Of a stretch of 34,584 nucleotides of DNA, positions 1 through 7,644 are shown piece by piece. Numbering within the stretch: the stretch's first letter is position 1; each line of letters opens with the position of its first letter. Both the position numbers and the translations under genes were made by a program. The notes under the pieces were generated by a model that saw nothing but the letters and a program-made list of their open reading frames with translations, searched no databases and had not been told where the DNA came from. This stretch comes from an uncultured Erwinia sp. (lineage in GTDB: Bacteria; Pseudomonadota; Gammaproteobacteria; Enterobacterales; Enterobacteriaceae): assembly GCA_913775305.1 (NCBI GenBank), contig CAJYIY010000097.1, forward strand, positions 1-34,584, written 5' to 3'.

Positions 1-444
1 AATCGGTGCCAGGCCGTTTACCAGCATCAGCAGGGCAAAAAAGCGGGTCAGCTCATGGCCGGTATACATATCACGGGCAATCGCCCGCGACAGTACGGCA
101 CCTCCTGCGCCCGCCATGCCTTCAAACAGCCGTGCCAGCAGCAGCTGGTGGATATCCTGCGCCAGCGCGCAGCCCACGGAGGCAATCAGCAGCAAAACCA
201 GCGACAGCAGCAGTGGGCGAATCCGGCCGTACTTATCGCTGAGTGGACCAAAGAACAGCTGGCCCAGCCCCAGACCGAGCAGCCCGGCGGTCAGGCTGAG
301 CTGTGCCGTGGCGGTTGGCGTTTGCAAATCGTTGGCAAGTTCCGGTAAGGCGGGGAGATACAGGTCAATACAGAGCGGTCCGAGTGCCGCCAGAAGACCG
401 AGCGTAATGGCGTAGCCAGAACGTGTTAATGATGGAGGTGTCAT
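1..444 (-). CDS. MFS drug-resistance transporter, Bcr/CflA type (N-terminal 148 residues only)
   Basis: Reading frame open from the ATG at 444 to the window edge, so the C-terminal two thirds lie outside. The visible part is hydrophobic. A first membrane segment (about residues 11-33) ends in DLYLPALP, the pattern typical of the Bcr/CflA subfamily of proton-driven multidrug exporters. Residues 66-74 (GPLSDKYGR) are the MFS motif A loop between helices 2 and 3, and further hydrophobic helices follow. The start overlaps the stop of the upstream TetR gene (ATGA), so the two are translationally coupled and form one operon. A regulator-plus-exporter pair suggests substrate-induced efflux across the inner membrane. 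The substrate cannot be told from the sequence. The family call is firm; a precise gene name is not justified. Confidence 0.88.
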   Translation of the reverse strand, partial: MTPPSLTRSGYAITLGLLAALGPLCIDLYLPALPELANDLQTPTATAQLSLTAGLLGLGLGQLFFGPLSDKYGRIRPLLLSLVLLLIASVGCALAQDIHQLLLARLFEGMAGAGGAVLSRAIARDMYTGHELTRFFALLMLVNGLAPI

Positions 445-1019
445 GAGTCCTCTGATTGAAAGAGCAGGTGGTGGATCTGTTGATAGAGCAGATACAGCGT
501 TTTTTCTGAGGCTTTCAGCGGCGTCAGTCGGCGGTAGGAAGTACCGTCAATCATGACGGCAAGTACCTCAACACAGCTGCGGATCCGCTCATCGCTGAGG
601 CCGGGGTACGCCGTTTTGATGTTGTGACAGGCCTGAGTAAACATGCGGGCATCGGCTTCATGCATCATCTGCGCAACGCGAGGATTACGGGCTGCTTCTG
701 CGACCACTTCCAGCATCAGCGCCTCGTCTTCCTCATTCAGCACAGGGCGCCAGGCCAGCAATTTGGGCAGTTGAGTACTGCTGCTGGTACCAATCATCTC
801 CCGGGTACGCCGATCGATCATGCGTTTTACGATTTCTTCGATGATGGCGTCTTTGCTGGAGAAATAGCGATAGATCTGCCCAACGCTGAGTTGCGCTTCA
901 GAAGCCAGGTCCGCCATGCTGGCGGCGTGAAAACCGTACTGGCGAAAGCAGCGGCGTGCAGCAGTAATAATTTCATCCTGACGCAGACGGTGCCTGATAT
1001 CGCGCGCCTCGTTATGCAT
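441..1019 (-). CDS. TetR/AcrR-family transcriptional regulator
   Basis: 192 residues, normal for a TetR repressor. Residues about 17-60 form the helix-turn-helix domain: a first helix (IITAARRCFRQYGF), then the recognition segment ending in SVGQIYRYFSSKDAI, the hallmark of the family. The remainder is a variable helical ligand-binding and dimerisation domain. The stop codon overlaps the start of the MFS exporter by four bases, so it most likely represses this operon and is released by an exporter substrate. A perfect 10-bp palindrome lies 69-78 bases upstream of the start and is a candidate operator. The neighbour on the other side, osmE, is divergent. The ligand is unknown. Confidence 0.9.
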   Translation of the reverse strand: MHNEARDIRHRLRQDEIITAARRCFRQYGFHAASMADLASEAQLSVGQIYRYFSSKDAIIEEIVKRMIDRRTREMIGTSSSTQLPKLLAWRPVLNEEDEALMLEVVAEAARNPRVAQMMHEADARMFTQACHNIKTAYPGLSDERIRSCVEVLAVMIDGTSYRRLTPLKASEKTLYLLYQQIHHLLFQSEDS

Positions 1020-1087
1020 GTCGGGGGGACCTCCACGACCGGGATATTAAGCCTGCCGCTGCAGCGGCAGCGGGCAATTCAGGCGTG

Positions 1088-1097
1088 TGAACGTTCA
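1088..1097. promoter_or_regulatory. Candidate TetR operator palindrome (TGAACGTTCA)
   Basis: A perfect 10-bp palindrome in the osmE/TetR divergent region, 69 bp before the TetR start. Short inverted repeats centred on ACGT are common targets of TetR-family repressors. Assignment to the adjacent TetR protein is inferred from position only. Confidence 0.45.
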
Positions 1098-1221
1098 TTC
1101 TCAAAGAAATGAGTATAAGGTCAGCGGCGACAAATCTGTAATAATTTCACCAGTTAAAGTTGAAAATCCGGCACTTATATTCCAGGCTTAATTCACATGG
1201 ACAATAAATGAGGAATAACAT

Positions 1222-1557
1222 ATGCGTAAATTGACGGGATTGATTGGTGCTGCTGTGGCTCTGGCCGTTTTATCAGGCTGTACCGCTTACGATCGTGCCG
1301 AAAGCTATGTCACCAAGCCGGTGGTTAAGGATGTGAAGAAAGGCATGACCCGCCAGCAGGTCCGTGATATTGCGGGTCCACCGTCTACGGAAATCACCAT
1401 GGTGCACGCACGTGGTACCTGTCAGACCTACGTTCTGGGTGAGCGAGACGGCAAACTACAGACCTATTTCGTGAGCTACAGCGATACCGGTAGAGTCATG
1501 AACTACGGCTTCCAGAGCTGTAAAGAGTACGATACCGATCCGCAGGTTGGCCAGTAA
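1222..1557 (+). CDS. osmE: Osmotically inducible lipoprotein OsmE
   Basis: 111 residues, matching the E. coli OsmE length (112). The N-terminus is a lipoprotein signal: a positively charged start, a hydrophobic stretch, then the lipobox LSGC with the lipidated Cys at residue 20. The mature part has the SmpA/OmlA-like fold pattern with [16 protein letters not shown], a motif shared with BamE-type lipoproteins. Start ATG follows a GAGGAAT ribosome site. It is monocistronic, ending in a strong terminator. In E. coli the gene is induced by osmotic upshift and stationary phase through sigma-S. Its molecular role is not well defined; envelope location is inferred from the lipobox. Confidence 0.92.
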   Translation: MRKLTGLIGAAVALAVLSGCTAYDRAESYVTKPVVKDVKKGMTRQQVRDIAGPPSTEITMVHARGTCQTYVLGERDGKLQTYFVSYSDTGRVMNYGFQSCKEYDTDPQVGQ

Positions 1558-1600
1558 TCCCCTCTGACCGCGACTTCATGCGGTCAACGCTTTAAAATAA

Positions 1601-1640
1601 AACGGCAACGCTCAGTCACTGACGTTGCCGTTTTGTTTTG
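1601..1640 (+). terminator. Rho-independent terminator of osmE
   Basis: Perfect 10-bp stem AACGGCAACG (1601-1610) / CGTTGCCGTT (1623-1632) with a 12-base loop and a T-rich tail (TTGTTTTG). It lies 43 bases after the osmE stop. Confidence 0.9.
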
Positions 1641-1680
1641 CAATCAAGAAACTTTTCTCTGTTTTTATATCGGCCACAAG

Positions 1681-1940
1681 CACGGCAGGTATCACGCCAG
1701 CGACTCTACCCGGTTAAGGCTGCGGTGGGGATGAGCCTGTCCTGAAGAGGGTATCGCCCTTCGTTGCCTTCCGAATGTACCTGTCTGCGATCCGCTGTCG
1801 GACGACAGACTACCGCGCAGGGGGCGTTGCATACTTGGTGAAATACGCGTAACCCGTGGTGGCGATGGGTGACGGCCTACGCTTCCTTTCCCTGAGACCC
1901 CGTGTTGAAGGGTATTACGGGCAGCCGGGGCCGTGTTGAC
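1681..1940. other. GC-rich, hairpin-rich non-coding block of unknown function
   Basis: The interval between osmE and the end of tcyP has no open frame that looks like a protein, yet 1681-1940 is about 61% GC by hand count, richer than other intergenic regions here. Complementary segments close on one another. CACGGC (1681-1686) pairs with GCCGTG (1930-1935). Nested inside, CCCGG (1709-1713) pairs with CCGGG (1925-1929). GCGTA/TACGC (1847-1851/1878-1882) encloses ACCC/GGGT (1852-1855/1867-1870). GAAG-A-GGG pairs with CCCTTC near 1744-1761. A CTGTC/GACAG hairpin sits at 1795-1808. An AT-rich TATAT stretch lies just before it. It could be a structured RNA on either strand or a decayed element. 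I do not recognise it as any known RNA family. The rest of the gap (1941-2068) also lacks a gene. Confidence 0.4.
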
Positions 1941-2068
1941 GGGCAGTGAAAGACGGGGATTATCAGGCTAAAGTGCAGGATCAGAACGGGCTGGCAGGAA
2001 AAGGGTGCAGGTTCAGGGATAACCCCGATGCCCATTCCGGGCACCGGGACAGGGGATGCAAAGAATTA

Positions 2069-3466
2069 TCAGCGGTGTGCCAGCTCGACATCGTTATCCG
2101 CATCGGTATTCAGGATCTGCCTGTCGGTTTGCTTCAGCCACTGGCTGGTCAGGGTACCGGCAGTCATCGAACCGTTGACGTTCAGCGCGGTACGGCCCAT
2201 GTCAATCAGCGGTTCAATGGAGATCAGCAGAGCCACCAGCGTGACCGGCAGACCCAGGGCAGGCAGGACAATCAGCGCGGCGAAAGTGGCACCGCCGCCA
2301 ACGCCCGCGACGCCCGCGGAGCTCAGCGTGACAATACCGACCAGGGTGGCGATCCACACCGGATCAAACGGGTTGATGCCGATGGTGGGTGCCACCATGA
2401 CTGCCAGCATCGCCGGATAGAGGCCTGCGCAACCGTTCTGGCCGATGGTGGCACCGAATGATGCCGCGAAACTGGCTATCGATTCCGGCACGCCAAGACG
2501 ACGGGTTTGCGCTTCCACGCTCAGAGGGATCGTTGCCGCGCTGGAGCGGCTGGTGAAGGCAAAGGTAATTACCGGCCAGACTTTACGGAAGAAGCGCAGC
2601 GGGTTCACGCCGTTTACCGACAGCAGCAGGGCATGAACCGCAAACATAATTGCCATACCCAGGTACGAAGCCAGCACAAAGCTGCCCAGTTTAATAATGT
2701 CAGTCAGGTTAGAGGTTGCCACCACTTTGGTCATCAGCGCCATTACGCCGTAAGGCGTCAGCTTCATGATCAGGCGTACCAGCTTCATCACCCAGGATTG
2801 CAGGGTATCGATGGCTTTCAGCACCCGCTGACCTTTCTCCGCATCATCCTTCAGTAAATGCAGTGCTGCCACGCCAAGGAAGGCAGCAAAAATCACCACG
2901 CTGATGATCGAGGTAGGATTCGCGCCGGTGAGATCGGCAAAGGGATTTTTAGGTATGAAAGAAAGCAGCAGCTGCGGAGCACTCAGATCGGCAACTTTGC
3001 CAGCATAGTTGTTCTGAATCGCGCTAAGGCGTGCCGTCTCCTGTACGCCCTGCACCAGACCACTGGCGTTAAGGCCGAACAGCCAGGTCACCAGTACGCC
3101 AACCGCAGCAGATATGGCGGTCGTAAACAGCAACACGCCGATGGTCAGTACGCTGATTTTACCCAGCGACGAGGCATTGTGCAGCCGGGCAACGGCGCTG
3201 AGGATCGAGGCGAAGACCAGCGGCATGATGATCATTTGCAGCAGCTGGACATAGCCGTTACCAACGAGGTTAAACCAGCTGACGGATTGTTTAATCACAT
3301 CGCTGTTTTCACCATAAACAGTGTGCAGCGCCAGGCCAAACAGCACACCAGTCACCAGGCCTGCAAAGACTTTTTTCGACAGGCTCCAGCCGCGGCGGCC
3401 GATTTTTGCCAGCAGCAATAACAGGGCGACAAAGACCACCAGGTTAATTATGAGCGGGAAATTCAT
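2069..3466 (-). CDS. tcyP: L-cystine:proton/sodium symporter TcyP (YdjN)
   Basis: 465 residues from the chosen start at 3466 ([10 protein letters not shown]); E. coli TcyP has 463. An upstream in-frame ATG at 3502 would add 12 residues absent from the family, and the 3466 start has a GGAGAA ribosome site. Inner-membrane protein of the dicarboxylate/amino acid:cation symporter family. Visible family motifs are the serine-rich re-entrant loop [12 protein letters not shown], the substrate-site segment [14 protein letters not shown] and the glycine-rich [14 protein letters not shown]. It imports cystine, and in E. coli belongs to the sulfur-starvation (CysB) regulon; no CysB site can be asserted here. 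In E. coli the chb operon and katE separate it from osmE, whereas here they are neighbours. Confidence 0.95.
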   Translation of the reverse strand: MNFPLIINLVVFVALLLLLAKIGRRGWSLSKKVFAGLVTGVLFGLALHTVYGENSDVIKQSVSWFNLVGNGYVQLLQMIIMPLVFASILSAVARLHNASSLGKISVLTIGVLLFTTAISAAVGVLVTWLFGLNASGLVQGVQETARLSAIQNNYAGKVADLSAPQLLLSFIPKNPFADLTGANPTSIISVVIFAAFLGVAALHLLKDDAEKGQRVLKAIDTLQSWVMKLVRLIMKLTPYGVMALMTKVVATSNLTDIIKLGSFVLASYLGMAIMFAVHALLLSVNGVNPLRFFRKVWPVITFAFTSRSSAATIPLSVEAQTRRLGVPESIASFAASFGATIGQNGCAGLYPAMLAVMVAPTIGINPFDPVWIATLVGIVTLSSAGVAGVGGGATFAALIVLPALGLPVTLVALLISIEPLIDMGRTALNVNGSMTAGTLTSQWLKQTDRQILNTDADNDVELAHR

Positions 3467-3628
3467 TGAGGCATTCTCCAGTAATAACGACGTCAGCATC
3501 AACGTCGCTGTCGGCAGTTTAATTCTGTCGCACAGTCAGTGAGTCAATGCGAAATGGTAGCAGCTTGGAATGAGGCAGGTTTATATCCAAAAGGAATGAT
3601 TTATAACTTTCTGTCGTCATTTGTTTAA

Positions 3629-4219
3629 TTATTGCGCGGATGGTGCGTTTATTATTCGGTTGATGCTGTTTTGTACAGTATTAATGACAGAACTGCGCCA
3701 CTCACCCGCACTAAAATGCTGCATTCCGGACGGGAAGAAGATCGCATAGCCGACCAGCGCCAGGCATAATGCACGCTCCAGCTGGTTGCCCTTCTGGCTG
3801 TTGAGCAGCGGCAGTCGAAAACGCCAGCGGCACGGCCAGAGCAGCGGAACGCCTGCGGGTGTCAGCATATCGGCCACGATATGGCTGAGGTATCCCAGTA
3901 CCATTCCCTGAAATGCATCAGCAGGAATAATCCAGCCGGCGGGAAGTTTCATCTGTAACAGCGCCACGCCGCCGGCCACGGCGAGCAGGCTGTGAGTGAA
4001 TCCCCGATGACCAAAAGCACGAGCAATCGGCTGTGACAGCCACTTAAGCCGCTGACCCAGCAGCGACTTTGGATGATCGATATCGGGCAGCAGACAGGTC
4101 AGCAGAGCGGCTGGAATGATGTGCCACCAGTCCGCGCTGGCCAGAACCGGGGTCAGTTCGGCACGCTTGGCGAAAATTGCGCTGGCAACGGCAAAAATTA
4201 GATGGCCTTCAGCCGTCAT
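3629..4219 (-). CDS. ydjM: LexA-regulated inner-membrane metal-dependent hydrolase family protein YdjM
   Basis: 196 residues, the same length as E. coli YdjM, with near-identical N-terminus (MTAEGHL). It belongs to the YdjM/DUF457 family of membrane proteins resembling metal-dependent hydrolases. Conserved polar motifs are DIDHP (46-50) and HRGFTHS (71-77), whose Asp and His residues are likely metal ligands. Hydrophobic segments flank them. The biochemical function is unknown. In E. coli it belongs to the SOS regulon, and LexA-like boxes are seen upstream here (4241-4276). The gene is separate from hxpB, which reads the same way 180 bp upstream. Confidence 0.92.
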   Translation of the reverse strand: MTAEGHLIFAVASAIFAKRAELTPVLASADWWHIIPAALLTCLLPDIDHPKSLLGQRLKWLSQPIARAFGHRGFTHSLLAVAGGVALLQMKLPAGWIIPADAFQGMVLGYLSHIVADMLTPAGVPLLWPCRWRFRLPLLNSQKGNQLERALCLALVGYAIFFPSGMQHFSAGEWRSSVINTVQNSINRIINAPSAQ

Positions 4220-4240
4220 GGGGAATACCTGGCTACATAG

Positions 4241-4276
4241 CTGTCAATGCATCCAGTATAGGGAATATATACAGTA
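4241..4276 (-). promoter_or_regulatory. Tandem LexA-like boxes upstream of ydjM
   Basis: Read on the minus strand, 4256-4241 is CTGG-N8-ACAG, one base off the LexA core CTGT-N8-ACAG. Immediately upstream, 4274-4259 begins with the perfect half-site TACTGTATATAT but has a degenerate right half. The spacing is 18 bp start to start. They lie 22-55 bases before the ydjM start, where repression would be expected. E. coli ydjM is a known LexA target. Confidence 0.6.
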
Positions 4277-4399
4277 GAATAAATATGTGACGCTGTAACG
4301 AAAGATATTTTTTTCAGCCCGGATTAACATTCAGACAACTGAGCGAAAGACGTGCCGCCGCGCCATCTGTCCGGGCAAAGAGCAGGGATGATAGCGCGC

Positions 4400-5074
4400 T
4401 CAGCCACGGCCGAGTAAATGTTGCGCCGTCAGCTCGCTCAGGGATGCTAACTTAACGTCGGCCAGCGCCCAGCGCGGATCGGTAGCGTAGTTTACATCAG
4501 GGACAACGATTGAGCGCATACGTGCAGCTTTAGTGGCAATCATGCCATTAAAGGAGTCTTCGAGCGTGACGCAGTTAAGCGGGTCTGCACCAAGCCGGGC
4601 TGCGGCGTCGAGATAGACCTGCGGGTGCGGTTTGCTGTAATCAAGATGTTCAGCTGAGGCGAGAGTTTCAAAGTATTCGCGAAGATTAAACATCTCCAGC
4701 ACCCGCTCCAGCATAAACATCGGGGAGGCGGAGGCGAGGCCGATTTTCAGCCCTGAGCGTTGACACAGCTGCAGCGCATGCTCCACGCCGGGAAGCAGCG
4801 GGCGCGTTTCTTCTACCAGATCCAGCGCGCGGTGAATGACTCGCAGGGTGACTTCCTGACGGGTCGGGCCGCGCCAGGGCAAAACTTCATACCACATACG
4901 GACCACCTGATCGATGCGCAACCCCAGTGTCTCGGGAAGCTCCTCGCGGCGGCTCAGGTCGACATCAAGGGTGCTTAAAATATCCATTTCGGCCTGTTGC
5001 CAGAGCGGCTCGGAATCAATTAGCAGGCCATCCATATCAAATATGGCGGCAACGACGGGGCGGTGACAGGACAT
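4400..5074 (-). CDS. hxpB: Hexitol/2-deoxyglucose-6-phosphate phosphatase HxpB (YniC)
   Basis: 224 residues, haloacid dehalogenase superfamily, beta-phosphoglucomutase-like subgroup. Motif I is FDMDGLLIDSEPLW, with nucleophile Asp13 and acid/base Asp15. A small helical cap follows, motif II is in GLASASP, the motif III Lys is in YSKPHP, and motif IV is TLEDSFNG. The E. coli homologue dephosphorylates 2-deoxyglucose-6-phosphate and hexitol phosphates in the cytoplasm, acting as a house-cleaning enzyme. Start at 5074 gives MSCHRPVVAAIFDMDG, matching the family. It is transcribed divergently from yniB across 182 bp. No terminator was found after its stop. Confidence 0.92.
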   Translation of the reverse strand: MSCHRPVVAAIFDMDGLLIDSEPLWQQAEMDILSTLDVDLSRREELPETLGLRIDQVVRMWYEVLPWRGPTRQEVTLRVIHRALDLVEETRPLLPGVEHALQLCQRSGLKIGLASASPMFMLERVLEMFNLREYFETLASAEHLDYSKPHPQVYLDAAARLGADPLNCVTLEDSFNGMIATKAARMRSIVVPDVNYATDPRWALADVKLASLSELTAQHLLGRG

Positions 5075-5256
5075 TTAGTGGCTCCATTAAACGGTTTGTG
5101 TCATTTTAACATGAACTTGACACTGGCCAAACTCAACGCTGGCCGTGACAGCGGGTGGATGCGGCCACAAAGCGGTGACGCTGGCAGCAATTAGCAGGCA
5201 CTTTTCTTTCAGGACAGGTAGACTGTCGGCGAAATATCATATGGACAGGAGAAAGC

Positions 5257-5796
5257 ATGACTTATCAACGGGCTGGCCAGGTGGCGATTATCAAGCGTAT
5301 TGCAGGCTGGATTATCTTTATTCCTGCGCTGTTATCCACGCTGATTTCGCTGCTGGGTTTTCTGGAAAAAAGTCAGGAGCAGCGTGACGGCATCAATGCG
5401 GTAATGCAGGACTTTACCCATGTGATGATCGATATGATCCGCTTTAACACCGGTTTTTTGCACAGCTTCTGGACTCAGTCGCCAGTGCCGAATTTTAACG
5501 GCGACAGCAATGTGCTGTTCTGGGTGATTTACATGCTGATTTTCGTCGGACTGGCACTGCAGGCCTCCGGCGCGCGTATGTGGCGGCAGTACCGGCACCT
5601 GCGTGAAGGCATTGAAGATCGTATGATTCTGGAACAGGCAAGAGGGAACGAAGGCCTGAGCCGCCAGCAGCTGGAAGAGAAAATTGTGGTGCCGCGGCAC
5701 ACCATTTTCCTGCAGTTTTTCCCGCTCTATATTCTTCCGCTGATGGTGGCCGTGGCCGGATATTTCGTACTGAAGCTGCTTGGTTTCATTCTGTAA
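5257..5796 (+). CDS. yniB: YniB family inner-membrane protein
   Basis: 179 residues (E. coli YniB, 178). Start is preceded by AGGAGAAAGC, a strong ribosome site. Three clear hydrophobic segments are seen: about residues 13-35, 85-104 and 150-176. A polar stretch between the first two is followed, after the second, by a charged helix rich in Arg, Glu and Gln (105-145). Function is unknown in the family. It sits between divergent hxpB and convergent yniA, as in E. coli, so it is probably its own transcription unit. Confidence 0.9.
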   Translation: MTYQRAGQVAIIKRIAGWIIFIPALLSTLISLLGFLEKSQEQRDGINAVMQDFTHVMIDMIRFNTGFLHSFWTQSPVPNFNGDSNVLFWVIYMLIFVGLALQASGARMWRQYRHLREGIEDRMILEQARGNEGLSRQQLEEKIVVPRHTIFLQFFPLYILPLMVAVAGYFVLKLLGFIL

Positions 5797-5819
5797 CCGC
5801 GGCGCGCGCACGCTGGCAT

Positions 5820-6713
5820 TCAGACCAGGTGCGCGTGTTGCTTACCGAATTCATCTTCGTCCAGCAGCGCCACCACCGCACGCTGCGCCTCACCCAGCCA
5901 GCTGCCGCCAAAGACGTTCGCCCGGTTGAGCAGATAATAGAGCTGATAAACCGGCTGCCGGCGAGCAAAGCCCTCCGGAAGCGGCCACACTGACTGATAG
6001 CCAGCCATAATCCCGGTGGGGAGATTGGGATACCATGTCAGCATCGCCAGGTCGCATTCCCGATCGCCCCAGTAGCAGGCAGGGTCGAAGATCCACGGGC
6101 CGCTGCTGCTCCCTGCACAGTTGGCGGGCCATAAATCACCGTGCAGCAGTGAAGGCTGCGGATGATGCGATGCCAGAATGCTCTGTGCGCAGTCGGTGAT
6201 TAACTCGATATTGCCGTACTGAATTCCTTTCTCTGCCGCTAACTGCAGCTGCCATCCGATGCGCTGTTCGGCAAAAAACAGTGACCAGCGGCGAAGCCAG
6301 CTGTTTGGCTGGGGTGACGTGGTGATGTTGTTATCAAAATCGAGGCCAAACTGCGGCTGCTCGCTCCACTGATGCAGGCGCGCCAGCTGTTCACCCAGCG
6401 TTCGCGCACTGGTGGCGTCCAGCGGGCAGGGGGGAATATATTCCAGCAGGAGGAAGCTGGCATCGCGAACGCTGCCGACGCCGTATACCCTGGGAACGCG
6501 CACGGTACCGCTGCGTGCCAGCAGCTGGAGTTGATCGGATTCCCAGGTAAACAAATCCAGCATTTCGCGCTGATTGCACTTAACAAAGACCTGCCGATCA
6601 CCGAAGTGCAGACGCCAGGCAGTATGGATATCCCCGCCCGCCAGCTCCTGACGCGCGGTGATTTCTCCGGGACCAAACTGTTCATTCAACAAACGATTGA
6701 TGGCTGACCACAT
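5820..6713 (-). CDS. yniA: Fructosamine kinase-family protein YniA
   Basis: 297 residues (E. coli 286). Aminoglycoside-phosphotransferase-like kinase fold, fructosamine/ketosamine-3-kinase family. Likely ATP-binding Lys45 lies in FVKCNQ. The catalytic loop HGDLW is at 191-195 and the metal-binding IFDPA at 208-212. The family phosphorylates ketosamines on glycated proteins or small molecules, initiating deglycation; the bacterial substrate is not settled. Strong sequence identity is visible around LHQWSxQPQFGLDFDN and FFAEQRIGWQL. It converges on yniB with a 23-bp gap. Upstream ydiZ reads the same way, 102 bp away. Confidence 0.93.
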   Translation of the reverse strand: MWSAINRLLNEQFGPGEITARQELAGGDIHTAWRLHFGDRQVFVKCNQREMLDLFTWESDQLQLLARSGTVRVPRVYGVGSVRDASFLLLEYIPPCPLDATSARTLGEQLARLHQWSEQPQFGLDFDNNITTSPQPNSWLRRWSLFFAEQRIGWQLQLAAEKGIQYGNIELITDCAQSILASHHPQPSLLHGDLWPANCAGSSSGPWIFDPACYWGDRECDLAMLTWYPNLPTGIMAGYQSVWPLPEGFARRQPVYQLYYLLNRANVFGGSWLGEAQRAVVALLDEDEFGKQHAHLV

Positions 6714-6815
6714 AGGAAGCTCCTCTTTTGTACGTTGTGAACAGGTTTACCGTATCGTCTAAAGGATAACCAGTCTGCGCATTAATGCACGTTAATCGTA
6801 CAATCTTACAAAAAC

Positions 6816-7109
6816 TTAGCTTTGATCCTGCTTAGTAAATGATTCGAAAGTCTGAACGACCACCTCCGGCTGTTGCCCCAGCACCAGCTCGCCTATGCCT
6901 GCCGCCTGTTCCCTGAGCTCCTCAATCGACAGAGCGCTGACAATACCGAAATTGTTGGTGCCCAGCTCGTGCGGATGCCCGCTGGAGTCGTTATGAGTGG
7001 TTGAAAATCCGGCATTGAGCATCGTGCTGTTGAGTTCAAGCAGGTCAGCGAGACCGCTGGCCTGGAAGCGAAAGGTCACGACATATTGGGTTACGGCGGA
7101 AGAACTCAT
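6816..7109 (-). CDS. ydiZ: Small conserved protein, YdiZ-like
   Basis: 97 residues, no signal peptide or membrane segment, acidic C-terminal half. The assignment rests mainly on position beside yniA and on length (E. coli YdiZ is about 96 residues). The pattern of a beta-strand start (QYVVTFRF), a LLELNSTMLNAGFST helix/turn, LGTNNFG, then a helix and a hydrophobic strand looks like a small alpha/beta fold. Function is unknown. In E. coli the next gene is pfkB; here a 535-bp gene-free gap follows. Confidence 0.65.
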   Translation of the reverse strand: MSSSAVTQYVVTFRFQASGLADLLELNSTMLNAGFSTTHNDSSGHPHELGTNNFGIVSALSIEELREQAAGIGELVLGQQPEVVVQTFESFTKQDQS

Positions 7110-7177
7110 GGCTTACCTCTTTTGTCAGAAAATCTCATCTCATCATAGGACATCCACAGGTCGCCAGGGGTGATCTG

Positions 7178-7200
7178 GTCATGTCATGTCATGTCATGTC
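7178..7200. repeat. GTCAT pentanucleotide tandem repeat, 4.6 copies
   Basis: Four perfect GTCAT units followed by GTC, 69 bp upstream of the ydiZ start. A 5-bp unit count could vary by slippage, but being intergenic it could only alter promoter or leader spacing. Confidence 0.9.
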
Positions 7201-7471
7201 GGCGATTTTTTTAGCATCTCCCGGAATGCATTGACAGAGGCGGGCAGGATTGGCGCACTTAATGGCCATTCTGCCCGGTGCGTAGTACAGCTCATGATTT
7301 GATTATCTGCGGATTTCTCATCACTTGACTGGGTGAGTCTGGGGCAAACTGCAGAAAATGAGTGCATCAGAAATTTACAATGGCTTACAACACTGCCGAT
7401 CTGAAGCTCTTTTCAGATACGCTGAAGATATTTCTTATTCACTGGCTGATGTTTTCCCGGCTAATACCTTC

Positions 7472-7485
7472 TATAATGCGCGCCG
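7472..7485 (+). promoter_or_regulatory. Candidate -10 element with GC-rich discriminator
   Basis: Perfect TATAAT (7472-7477) directly followed by GCGCGCCG, the discriminator style of stringently controlled promoters. A CTGATG is upstream at 7447-7452 (19-bp spacing), so the -35 is poor. It would give a leader of about 160 bases for ydiY, or start an unannotated short transcript. Confidence 0.4.
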
Positions 7486-7644
7486 CAAATGGGAATGTTC
7501 TCAATAATCGAGTAGGTTTGTCGTGATGCTTGCGAAAAAGAGTGATTTAACAAATTGTTACGATTGTTACCGTAAATTGCGTTGATCGTCCTTCGAAAGG
7601 CTTCAGACTACATCTTTTCAAAACTGACGTACGGGTCACATTAA

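Larger units (their letters stand above)
7110..7644. other. Gene-free gap at the E. coli pfkB position
   Basis: 535 bp with no plausible coding frame between divergent ydiZ and ydiY. It contains a GTCAT pentamer tandem (7178-7200) and a stable hairpin with 10-base arms: CGGGCAGGAT (7241-7250) pairs with ATTCTGCCCG (7268-7277), with one G-U. It also holds a perfect TATAAT with a GC-rich discriminator (7472-7485), and the ydiY leader. E. coli carries pfkB (phosphofructokinase II) between ydiZ and ydiY; no pfkB remnant was recognised here. Confidence 0.7.

Noticed and set aside
1946..2461. 171-residue plus-strand frame
   Set aside because: Mostly antisense to tcyP; low-complexity Gln/Asp/Arg-rich translation typical of a shadow frame.
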